A stretch of 6,017 bases of DNA from Bdellovibrio sp. CG10_big_fil_rev_8_21_14_0_10_47_8 (lineage in GTDB: Bacteria; Bdellovibrionota; Bdellovibrionia; Bdellovibrionales; Bdellovibrionaceae): positions 278-6,294 of the forward strand of contig PEZR01000185.1 in the NCBI GenBank assembly GCA_002773975.1. Direction: 5' to 3'. Position 1 is the first letter of the stretch. Each line of letters begins with the position of its first letter. This document shows, one piece after another, positions 1-5,419 of this stretch. The notes under the pieces were generated by a model. That model searched no databases. It was not told the DNA's origin and saw only the letters and a program-made list of their open reading frames with translations. Position numbers and translations under genes: made by a program.

Positions 1-1
1 A

Positions 2-274
2 AAACTGAATACCCTTGCTTACTTCTCTCCAGCAATGGGAGTGGCCTTAACCGCGACCGAGGACGCCGCAGTGACTGGAGCTGCCTATTCAACTCAACTG
101 CACAACGATAAACTTTCTGATGCTGGGGGTGCAGCAGGTCTAAAAGCACTGTGTGTCGGTGGGGGTTCGGATGGAGCCAGTCAAGCTGGTCGATGGTACG
201 CTTACTGGCAATTGTCGCCGACAGGAAGTGGCGGTACCAACATCGGAACTCGTTGCTCGATTGAATTTCCCTAA
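2..274 (+). CDS. C-terminal fragment of an unrecognised protein (5' end outside window)
   Basis: The frame is open from the first bases of the window to a TAA at 272-274, giving about 90 codons. An in-frame ATG at 35 exists, but it has no ribosome binding site and the frame continues upstream, so I read this as the 3' end of a longer gene. The visible part is rich in Gly, Ala, Ser and Thr and has only two cysteines (codons at 152-154 and 254-256). These bracket a glycine-rich, aromatic stretch (GRWYAYWQL), and the protein ends in IEFP. Two cysteines near the C-terminus of a small-residue-rich protein suggest an exported protein with a disulfide loop, for example a pseudopilin-like or surface protein, but this is inference. 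I do not recognise the family. It converges with the tRNA gene, and no clear terminator is visible in 275-358. Confidence 0.6.
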   Translation, partial: KLNTLAYFSPAMGVALTATEDAAVTGAAYSTQLHNDKLSDAGGAAGLKALCVGGGSDGASQAGRWYAYWQLSPTGSGGTNIGTRCSIEFP

Positions 275-324
275 TGCTTAGGAATAGAGCTCATTACCTT
301 TGAATCTATCTGCAGTTGAGTGGA

Positions 325-348
325 GAGAACCGGAGAACCAGAGAACCA
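325..348. repeat. Three tandem 8-bp repeats (GAGAACCR)
   Basis: GAGAACCG (325-332), GAGAACCA (333-340) and GAGAACCA (341-348) sit head to tail, followed by a partial GA. They lie just beyond the 3' end of the convergent tRNA-Leu gene. On the tRNA strand they read as a pyrimidine-rich run of GGTTCTC units in the trailer. The array may be simple replication slippage; no function is evident. The rest of 275-358 shows no hairpin with a T-tract on either strand. Confidence 0.7.
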
Positions 349-358
349 GAATTCCTGA

Positions 359-445
359 TGGTGGCCCCGGGGAGAATCGAACTCCCACGTCCTTGCGGAC
401 ACTGGATTTTGAGTCCAGCGCGTCTACCAATTCCACCACAGGGCC
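359..445 (-). tRNA. tRNA-Leu (anticodon CAA)
   Basis: Read on the - strand, the 87 bases fold as a complete class II tRNA. The acceptor stem GGCCCTG (439-445) pairs with CGGGGCC (363-369) with one G-U pair. The discriminator A is at 362, and the CCA end is encoded (359-361). The D arm has the usual GTGG-AATTGGTAGAC sequence. The anticodon stem CTGGA/TCCAG closes the loop CTCAAAA, so the anticodon is CAA (409-411) and it decodes UUG. A long variable arm (TGTCC-GCAA-GGACG type) and the T arm GGGAG-TTCGATT-CTCCC confirm a leucine tRNA. It stands alone, convergent with the gene fragment to its left. Confidence 0.96.
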
Positions 446-489
446 TCATGTAGACAGTTTTCAGAAGAAAACCGTTTTTGTGAAAAGGC

Positions 490-518
490 ATTAAACAGAT
501 CTCCGACCCAAATTTCAA
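490..518 (-). promoter_or_regulatory. Sigma70-type promoter for tRNA-Leu
   Basis: On the - strand, TTGAAA (513-518) and TTTAAT (490-495) are separated by exactly 17 bases, each box one or two bases from consensus. Transcription would begin near 483, leaving a leader of about 38 bases before the mature tRNA 5' end at 445. This is the only good promoter match pointing at the tRNA. It is an inference from sequence. Confidence 0.6.
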
Positions 519-560
519 GTGATTTTCCAGCGGTTTTGCGAACAGCCGTTTTAGAAAGAA

Positions 561-611
561 GTTCAGGGAGTGTCTCCTAAGTTGTCACTTTTCAGGGATA
601 ACTCCCAGAAC
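561..611. promoter_or_regulatory. Imperfect inverted repeat, candidate activator-binding (enhancer) site
   Basis: GTTCAGGGAG (561-570) and CTCCCAGAAC (602-611) are inverted copies with one mismatch; one further pair (571/601) extends them. Inside the region the 8-mer TTCAGGGA is also directly repeated (562-569 and 591-598), and each copy starts a small local dyad. The centre (about 586) lies near -125 relative to the start site predicted from the sigma54 box at 685-700. That is where sigma54 enhancer-binding proteins usually bind. It is not followed by a T-run, so it is not a terminator. The functional role is inferred. Confidence 0.4.
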
Positions 612-684
612 CTGGCTTTTTCGCCAACCATAATTGTCCTTTAAAATTAAATACTTAAGAAGATACGCTCAAGTTAATGCAACA

Positions 685-700
685 TGGCATCGAGCTTGCT
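685..700 (+). promoter_or_regulatory. Sigma54 (RpoN) -24/-12 promoter for the beta-barrel gene
   Basis: TGGCATCGAGCTTGCT matches the sigma54 consensus TGGCACGRNNNTTGCW at 11 of its 13 specified positions. The invariant GG (686-687) and GC (698-699) have the correct spacing. With GC at -13/-12, transcription would start at about 711, giving a 34-base leader that contains the GGAGG ribosome binding site (733-737) of the gene starting at 745. No comparably good sigma70 promoter is visible in 520-744; the best -10-like box, TAAAAT (642-647), has no convincing -35. Confidence 0.6.
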
Positions 701-744
701 CATAGGGGACATGAAGCAATGGTTTATTTTTTGGAGGAGACAGT

Positions 745-1950
745 ATGCAAAAATCACTTTTAATTTGGGCGCTCACGGCGGCTTTGCCTGCAGTTGTTTG
801 GGCTCAAGGAAGTCTCGATGAAGAGGTCAACGCGGAGCTGGACAGAATGTACCAAGCTCAAGTCGCTGGCTCCAACGTAGACTCCAATCAAGGGGCAGGC
901 GGGCACACGCAAGTGACCCAGGTTACAGTTCAGCCACAACAGGTGTCTTCACCTCAAATTGCCGTGACTCAGCTGCCGGTGCAGAACTTGGCTGTTCAGA
1001 AGCAGCCAACAACAGTGATTGAAGCCTCGCCTTTGACCGAGTCAAAAGCGGAGCGAATGAGAAAATCACGTCAAGATGCCGAGCTGCAAACGGAGCAAAC
1101 CATCGTTGAAAAGCTGGAGCAGTCCAGACTTGAAGACGAGAAAAAACGTTCCGAAATTTTGTTTGGCGACAAATTCAATTCGATGATGAATCAAGGTCAA
1201 GCGCAACAGCAGCCGGTGCCGCCCCCTCAGGCGATTATTCCTGTGGTGGTTCCGGAGCAGCAAGTTGCAGTAGCGCCTATTCATTCCGAAGAAAAAGTAG
1301 ATCGAGAGGCCATCCGTGGTGAAATCAACGCGGCATTGTCGGATCTAAAAAAAGAACAAGAGCCACCGAAATCAACGAGCTATTTGGCGGCATTGGTTGG
1401 AGCGGGGGATTATCCTGACGCTCGTAATGTTAAGGGTCAGTACGCTTTGGGTGTGGCGTTTGGTAAGAAGTTCAACGACCGTTTAGTGGTTGAAGGTTCT
1501 TTCATGTACTCGAACTATCAGGTCGAGCAACGCGATGGCGGATGTTACTATGACGCTTATGGTGGATATCAGTGTTACCCACGAATTACTGAGATGAATC
1601 AGTACGGAACAGCCGGATTGGTGAAGTATCAATTGTTGGGTGGTGTATTTCGCCCAGAAATTGGTACTTTGGTATCTTATACTTACCGAACTTTTGCCGA
1701 TACTCAGTTCGCGTTGTCTGACGAAAAGGTTTCATCTCAAGCTTTGGATATGGGTGTGATGGGTGGCGTTTCTTTGGAAATGGCAGAATCCTTCGCGATC
1801 GGATTGGATCTTCGTTATATGTGGAATCTGACCAACAAGGTGGACAATGGATTTCAGAGATCTTATGTCCAGCCTTACTTGAAAACCGGCAAGCCGATCG
1901 AAGAGCTCAGCTACTACACAGTGTCGATCGTGGGTAAAGCCAGCTTCTAA
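745..1950 (+). CDS. Secreted protein with Q/V/P-rich linker and C-terminal outer-membrane beta-barrel
   Basis: The 401-residue protein starts at ATG 745, with GGAGG at 733-737 and a 7-base spacer. Residues 1-20 form a Sec signal peptide with likely cleavage after VWA. Residues 50-95 and 150-178 are low-complexity, rich in Gln, Val and Pro. Residues about 100-140 are charged and predicted coiled coil. From about 212 to the end the sequence alternates aromatic/hydrophobic and polar residues in short Gly-separated strands and ends in Phe (VGKASF). This is typical of a small, roughly eight-stranded outer-membrane barrel inserted by BAM. Cys267 and Cys277 bracket a tyrosine-rich loop (CYYDAYGGYQC), probably an exposed disulfide loop. 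The long periplasmic N-terminal part is unusual for a small barrel. The gene appears monocistronic: a sigma54-like promoter lies upstream and a terminator downstream. I cannot name the family. The barrel call is confident; any ligand or function is unknown. Confidence 0.85.
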   Translation: MQKSLLIWALTAALPAVVWAQGSLDEEVNAELDRMYQAQVAGSNVDSNQGAGGHTQVTQVTVQPQQVSSPQIAVTQLPVQNLAVQKQPTTVIEASPLTESKAERMRKSRQDAELQTEQTIVEKLEQSRLEDEKKRSEILFGDKFNSMMNQGQAQQQPVPPPQAIIPVVVPEQQVAVAPIHSEEKVDREAIRGEINAALSDLKKEQEPPKSTSYLAALVGAGDYPDARNVKGQYALGVAFGKKFNDRLVVEGSFMYSNYQVEQRDGGCYYDAYGGYQCYPRITEMNQYGTAGLVKYQLLGGVFRPEIGTLVSYTYRTFADTQFALSDEKVSSQALDMGVMGGVSLEMAESFAIGLDLRYMWNLTNKVDNGFQRSYVQPYLKTGKPIEELSYYTVSIVGKASF

Positions 1951-1990
1951 TCAAAGATAATAAGTTTTGTGCTCTCCTCTCCTAAAAAGA

Positions 1991-2011
1991 AGGAGCTCTT
2001 AATGGGCTCCT
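1991..2011 (+). other. Short RNA hairpin after the beta-barrel gene
   Basis: The arms at 1991-1998 and 2004-2011 (AGGAGCTC and GGGCTCCT) pair over 8 bp with one G-U and a TTAAT loop. The following bases (TCAGCTTTC) make only a poor T-tract, so it is at best a weak terminator helping the strong one just downstream. The 5' arm can alternatively pair with CTCCT at 1979-1983, so two mutually exclusive folds are possible. Confidence 0.5.
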
Positions 2012-2019
2012 CAGCTTTC

Positions 2020-2054
2020 AAAGGGGCCAGGCCTGACAAGGTTTGGCCCCTTTT
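2020..2054 (+). terminator. Strong intrinsic terminator with REP-like palindrome
   Basis: Arms 2020-2034 and 2039-2053 pair over 15 bp with two G-U pairs and no bulge around a GACA loop; a TTTT run (2051-2054) and further pyrimidines follow. It lies about 70 bases after the stop of the beta-barrel gene and should end that transcript. The outer AAAGGGGCCA/TGGCCCCTTT stem enclosing an AGGCCTGACA core resembles the palindromes that accompany IS200-like REP-associated transposases in other bacteria. That resemblance is from memory and unchecked. Confidence 0.85.
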
Positions 2055-2122
2055 CTCGTTCTAGGTCAGGGGGGATTTATCCTCGACTGGACGTGGTCTC
2101 AGTTCTTGGGCATGATGGAGTG

Positions 2123-2863
2123 ATGTCAGTTCGTACAGGGACATTCTTATTTTTATTGGCGGCATTGCTTTTTTTACCTCGGGCGCATGGAAATGAGTCT
2201 CCCGGCAAGGAAGAATCTAAACCAAGCTCTCATCCTCGGATTCAGGTTCCTAAACAGTCAGCGCCCCCGGAGAGTTTGCTGGTCTCTAAGGCTGTAGCCC
2301 AGGTCAGTCAGTCCGTAATTACCAGTCGAGAGGTTATTATCTCTCATGTTTTGGATCTGGCTTTGGCTCAGAAAAAGGCGGCGCCCCTTGATCGCTCAAA
2401 ATGGTTGATCCGAGTGGGGAGCGATGACTTTGACAAAGAGCTAGCGCAAATTATTCTAGAGTCTGTTGTTCAGCTCGAGGCTGATAATTTTTCCATTGCC
2501 CAGGTTTCCACGGAAGAGGTGCAAAATCTCACCAAGCATGCCGATGAAATTTTAAAGGATTGGTCAGTTTGGACAGAGCTTGAGGTTGGCACGGTCGAGG
2601 TGGAAAAAATCATTGGTCGGAAGATGCGCGCAAAGAGCTTTTTGAAATTCAAAATGGAGACCTCCGGCGTTCAGATCTCCGATGACGAAGCCAAGACCTT
2701 TTATGAAAAAAATCGGGTTAAGTTCGGCAACATGCCGTTCAGTCAATTCAAAGACAGTATTAAAGAAGTTCTGGCTCAGGAGCAAATGCAGGAAAAACTC
2801 AAAGATTGGTTTGAGATCCTCAAACGAAAATACCGTGTAAAACTTTTGGGAAATGCTTCGTGA
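2123..2863 (+). CDS. Periplasmic SurA N-domain-like protein lacking a parvulin domain
   Basis: From ATG 2123 the product is 246 residues. Residues 1-23 are a signal peptide (Arg4, hydrophobic core, cleavage near AHG/NE), followed by a Pro/Ser/Lys-rich linker to about 50. Residues 56-81 carry the SurA N-domain opening (KAVAQVSQSVITSREV). Residues 185-242 carry its closing helices and strand (ISDDEAKTFYEKNR to KYRVKLL). SurA-family proteins bind unfolded outer-membrane proteins in the periplasm; here the prolyl isomerase domains are absent, so a pure holdase or a specialised chaperone is likely. The start is uncertain. GTG 2093 is also in frame but would put ten extra residues before the signal peptide, and its only purine-rich stretch (2068-2074) is 18 bases away. 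GGAG at 2117-2120 is only 2 bases from ATG 2123. The stop overlaps the start of the acetyltransferase gene by 4 bases. Confidence 0.8.
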   Translation: MSVRTGTFLFLLAALLFLPRAHGNESPGKEESKPSSHPRIQVPKQSAPPESLLVSKAVAQVSQSVITSREVIISHVLDLALAQKKAAPLDRSKWLIRVGSDDFDKELAQIILESVVQLEADNFSIAQVSTEEVQNLTKHADEILKDWSVWTELEVGTVEVEKIIGRKMRAKSFLKFKMETSGVQISDDEAKTFYEKNRVKFGNMPFSQFKDSIKEVLAQEQMQEKLKDWFEILKRKYRVKLLGNAS

Positions 2864-3309
2864 GTACCGTGCGCCGTTTTGTTCCCGCCGATGAAAATCA
2901 GTTGCAGAGTTTGGTTCAACCCCTGCAGGGGCCTGGTTTTTCCTGGGATGACCTTTTATTTTCGGCAGAGCTGGTACAAGCGCAGACCTGGGTTTACGAG
3001 GTGGCTGGCACGATTCAGAGTTTCGTTTGTATCCGAGACAGCGGAGAGGCCTGGGAGTTCACAATTGTGGCTACGCGGCAGGATGGACAGCGAAAGGGCA
3101 GCATGAAAGCTCTTTTGAGTTCGGTCATGGGGGGGCTTGAGCCAAGGCGTCATATCTGGTTAGAGGTTCATGAGCAGAACCTAGCTGCTCAAGCCCTGTA
3201 TCAAGGCCTGGGGTTTCGCCAAACCGGCTTGCGAGGAGGCTATTACAGGGATGGCTCGGCAGCTCTCTTGTACACTTGGTCAGAGGATAAGCCCTTGCCT
3301 TCGGTCTAG
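2860..3309 (+). CDS. rimI: RimI-like GNAT N-acetyltransferase
   Basis: The 149-residue protein (E. coli RimI has 148) starts at GTG 2860 inside the GTGA overlap with the preceding stop, implying translational coupling. RimI acetylates the N-terminal alanine of ribosomal protein S18 with acetyl-CoA in the cytoplasm. The C-terminal half is clearly RimI-like: LEVHEQN at 101-107, ALYQGLGF at 112-119, then GGYYRDG and ALLYTW. Glu102 and Tyr114 have the 12-residue spacing of the catalytic Glu103/Tyr115 of E. coli RimI. The acetyl-CoA loop is QRKGSM (77-82): the first Gly of the Q/RxxGxG/A motif is present, but the last position is Met instead of Gly/Ala. The N-terminal half is more divergent. It could acetylate S18 or another N-terminus; the GNAT fold is certain, the substrate is inferred. 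Confidence 0.82.
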   Translation: MSTVRRFVPADENQLQSLVQPLQGPGFSWDDLLFSAELVQAQTWVYEVAGTIQSFVCIRDSGEAWEFTIVATRQDGQRKGSMKALLSSVMGGLEPRRHIWLEVHEQNLAAQALYQGLGFRQTGLRGGYYRDGSAALLYTWSEDKPLPSV

Positions 3310-3334
3310 GATTCTGTTAGCAATATTTCTCGTG

Positions 3335-3368
3335 AGTGGGCTGGAAACAGTCCACTTTTTTTGTTTTT
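3335..3368 (+). terminator. Intrinsic terminator between rimI and rimP
   Basis: Arms 3335-3343 and 3348-3356 (AGTGGGCTG / CAGTCCACT) form a 9-bp stem with one G-U closed by a GAAA tetraloop. Seven T follow (3356-3362), then a G and five more T. This is a textbook terminator placed 25 bases after the rimI stop and ending just before the rimP ribosome binding site. It either ends the SurA-N/rimI transcript or acts as an attenuator in the leader of rimP-nusA-infB. A weak extended -10 promoter (TTGCCT 3295-3300, 17 bases, TG-T-TAGCAA 3315-3323) could start transcription near 3330, but then the hairpin would lie at the extreme 5' end of the mRNA. Confidence 0.88.
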
Positions 3369-3380
3369 AAAGGAACCGTT

Positions 3381-3926
3381 TTGATTTCAAGTGACACTCT
3401 CCAAAAGATTGAAGCCCTCGCTGCTCAAGTCGCGACCCGTGAGGGCGTGCAAATCTATGACATTGAATTTTCAGGTGGCGCCCAAGGGAGAATTCTGCGG
3501 GTATTTATTGATAAAGAAGGCGGCGCCTCGATTGACGATTGTGCCAATGTTTCCAAGGGATTAAATCTGCTTCTGGATGTCGAAGATCTGATTCCTGGTG
3601 GCAAATACAATCTCGAAGTTTCGACTCCGGGCCTCGATCGCAACCTCAAAACGAAGTGGCATTTTGAACAGGCTGTTGGGAAAAAAATCTGGATCAAAAC
3701 AGCGCAGGCGTTTGAGAGTTTCGGAATCAGTCACAAAAAGCTCAAGGCGGCCAAACAAATCTCTGAGGTCCTAGCCGCCGTCGAGAACGACAACCTCAAG
3801 TTTCAAGTGGAAGAGGAAGCCCTTCTGGTTCCTCTGGCCAAAGTGGAAAAAGCAAAAATGGTTTTCGAACTTAAAGTGAATAATAAAAAAAATAAAAACC
3901 CTCATCACAGGGATTCAAAAAAATAG
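3381..3926 (+). CDS. rimP: Ribosome maturation factor RimP
   Basis: RimP binds the 30S subunit and assists late maturation of its head. The product is 181 residues from TTG 3381, slightly longer than the usual 150-160. The family core is clear: a helical start, GRILRVFIDKEGG at 36-48, IDDCANVSKGL at 51-61, and the signature LEVSTPGLDR at 78-87 followed by LK and GKKIWI. The C-terminus is a Lys/Asn-rich basic tail (KKNKNPHHRDSKK). I chose TTG 3381 because AAAGGA (3369-3374) lies 6 bases upstream and no other in-frame start fits. A GTG at 3336 is in frame but lies inside the terminator hairpin and would add residues encoded by the T-tract. It is the first gene of a rimP-nusA-infB unit, and its stop is part of the nusA ribosome binding site. 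Confidence 0.93.
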   Translation: MISSDTLQKIEALAAQVATREGVQIYDIEFSGGAQGRILRVFIDKEGGASIDDCANVSKGLNLLLDVEDLIPGGKYNLEVSTPGLDRNLKTKWHFEQAVGKKIWIKTAQAFESFGISHKKLKAAKQISEVLAAVENDNLKFQVEEEALLVPLAKVEKAKMVFELKVNNKKNKNPHHRDSKK

Positions 3927-3934
3927 AGGTGCCT

Positions 3935-5356
3935 ATGGCCGAAAATATGTTTTCAGATCTTGCTCGAGTGATCGAACAGGTAGGAAAAGACAAAGGGATT
4001 GAACGAGCGGTTGTCGTGGACGCAATCACCCAGGGAATGCTGGTGGCGGCTCGAAAGAAATATGGCACCTACCGAGAGATCGAAGCCTCTTACAACGAAG
4101 AGACTGGTGAAATTGAATTGTTTGAGTTCAAAGAGGTTGTTCCTCTTGAAAAATTTATTGATGAGGAAGTCGAAATCCCACTTCCTGAGGCCTTGAAATT
4201 GGATCCACAGGCTCAGCTGGATGACTCGATTGGAATTAAATTGGACTCTTCTGATTTGGGGCGAATTGCGGCGCAAACTGCGAAGCAAATCATTATGCAA
4301 AAGGTCCGTGATGCCGAACGGGAAATCATCTTCAATGAATTTGAATCTCGCAAAGGTGAAATCGCATCTGGCATTGCTCGTCGAGTGGAAAGAGGCGCCA
4401 TTGTTGTCGACCTAGGACGAACAGAAGCCTACATTCCTCCTCGTGAACAGATTCCCGGCGAAGTGTACAAGCCAGGTGATCGCATTCAGGGTTATCTTTC
4501 AGAGGTTCGTCAGACAACTCGTGGCCCTCAGATTATTATGTCCCGAGCGGCCTCGGATTATTTGGTCAAGTTATTCGAAATGGAAGTGCCAGAAATCTAT
4601 GATGGTATCGTGGAAATCATGGCTGCAGCTCGTGAGCCTGGGGCTCGGGCAAAAATTGCTGTTCGATCCAAAGACAGTTCTGTGGATCCAGTTGGTGCCT
4701 GTGTTGGAATGAAGGGAACCCGCGTTCAGAACGTGGTTCAAGAACTTCGTGGTGAAAAGATTGATATCGTTCCCTGGGATGAAGACATCACTCGTTTTGC
4801 TTGCAATGCCTTGGCGCCTGCAGAAATTTCTCGTGTTTTCTTGGATGAAGAGAACAAAGAGCTCGAGATCGTTGTTCCTGACAATCAACTCAGTTTGGCG
4901 ATTGGGAAAAAAGGTCAAAACGTGCGTTTGGCCGCCAAGTTAACGACATGGAAAATTGATATTCTTTCTGAAACATCGGCCTCAGCGCGAACGGCAGAAG
5001 CTATTTTCAATTTGATGCTGATCCCAGGAATGACTGAAACAATGGCGCAAAACATTTTCCAAAGTGGTTTTGGGTCTTTTCAAGCTGTCGCTCAAGCCAC
5101 TTCTGCAGAGATCATGACCATCCCAGGCTATGATGATCCCGAAAAGGCCGAGAAATTAATCCAGGAAGCAAAAGCAGTTGTCGAGAAATATGAAAAAGAA
5201 GGCATTCCAGTGCCGGTTTCTCCTCAGGCAATGGCTTCTGTGAAAGTCTCCGGAGACGCCAAGTCTCAGGCAGATGCTCGTTTGAAACAAGAGCTTGAAA
5301 AATTACAAAATGAACAAAACAAAGAGTCGAATGAAAAGGCTGAAGAACAGCAGTGA
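3935..5356 (+). CDS. nusA: Transcription termination/antitermination factor NusA
   Basis: NusA binds RNA polymerase near the RNA exit channel and modulates pausing, hairpin-dependent termination and antitermination. The 473-residue product shows the full order. The N-terminal polymerase-binding domain is about 1-130, with VDAITQGMLVAARKKYG at 28-44. The S1 domain is about 140-205 (DLGRTEAYIPPREQ). KH1 contains GMKGTRVQ (258-265) and KH2 contains AIGKKGQNVRLA (322-333). A C-terminal helix-hairpin-helix-type region (about 355-420, with LMLIPGM and TIPGYDDPEKA) is followed by a charged Gln/Glu/Lys-rich tail. One such C-terminal repeat is visible, whereas E. coli NusA has two acidic repeats. ATG 3935 is preferred: GAGG (3926-3929) is 5 bases upstream and overlaps the rimP stop. 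GTG 3929 is in frame but overlaps this Shine-Dalgarno sequence. Confidence 0.97.
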   Translation: MAENMFSDLARVIEQVGKDKGIERAVVVDAITQGMLVAARKKYGTYREIEASYNEETGEIELFEFKEVVPLEKFIDEEVEIPLPEALKLDPQAQLDDSIGIKLDSSDLGRIAAQTAKQIIMQKVRDAEREIIFNEFESRKGEIASGIARRVERGAIVVDLGRTEAYIPPREQIPGEVYKPGDRIQGYLSEVRQTTRGPQIIMSRAASDYLVKLFEMEVPEIYDGIVEIMAAAREPGARAKIAVRSKDSSVDPVGACVGMKGTRVQNVVQELRGEKIDIVPWDEDITRFACNALAPAEISRVFLDEENKELEIVVPDNQLSLAIGKKGQNVRLAAKLTTWKIDILSETSASARTAEAIFNLMLIPGMTETMAQNIFQSGFGSFQAVAQATSAEIMTIPGYDDPEKAEKLIQEAKAVVEKYEKEGIPVPVSPQAMASVKVSGDAKSQADARLKQELEKLQNEQNKESNEKAEEQQ

Positions 5357-5367
5357 TTGTAAATTGA

Positions 5368-5383
5368 AGATCAGCAATGATCT
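5368..5383 (+). other. Small GCAA-tetraloop hairpin between nusA and infB
   Basis: AGATCA (5368-5373) and TGATCT (5378-5383) pair perfectly over 6 bp around a GCAA (GNRA-type) tetraloop, 11 bases after the nusA stop. No T-run follows, so it is not an intrinsic terminator. It could affect mRNA processing or stability between the two genes, or be chance. The gap otherwise holds only the infB ribosome binding site AAGGAG (5409-5414). Confidence 0.4.
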
Positions 5384-5419
5384 CTGTTTAAAGACCGAGG
5401 ACGTTAATAAGGAGTCTGA

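Noticed and set aside
300..518. Short ORFs on both strands across the tRNA gene
   Set aside because: The tRNA-Leu structure is complete and explains the sequence; the frames have no ribosome binding site or protein-like composition.
611..624. TGGC-TTTTTC-GCCA hairpin as a terminator
   Set aside because: The stem is only 4 bp, the T-run is in the loop, and there is no upstream transcript on this strand that it would end.
684..821. Possible 45-codon upstream ORF (ATG 684 or 711) overlapping the start of the beta-barrel gene
   Set aside because: ATG 684 has no ribosome binding site and overlaps the sigma54 box. ATG 711 has only GGGG two bases upstream, falls at the predicted start site, and runs in another frame through the signal-peptide region.
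2093..2122. GTG 2093 as start of the SurA-N-like gene
   Set aside because: It would put ten extra residues ahead of a good signal peptide, and the only purine-rich stretch (2068-2074) is 18 bases away. ATG 2123 gives a normal signal peptide, though its own ribosome binding site is also poorly spaced, so this stays uncertain.
3953..4300. 115-codon - strand frame, and a similar one at 4571-4918
   Set aside because: Both are antisense shadows of nusA without start signals or recognisable motifs.
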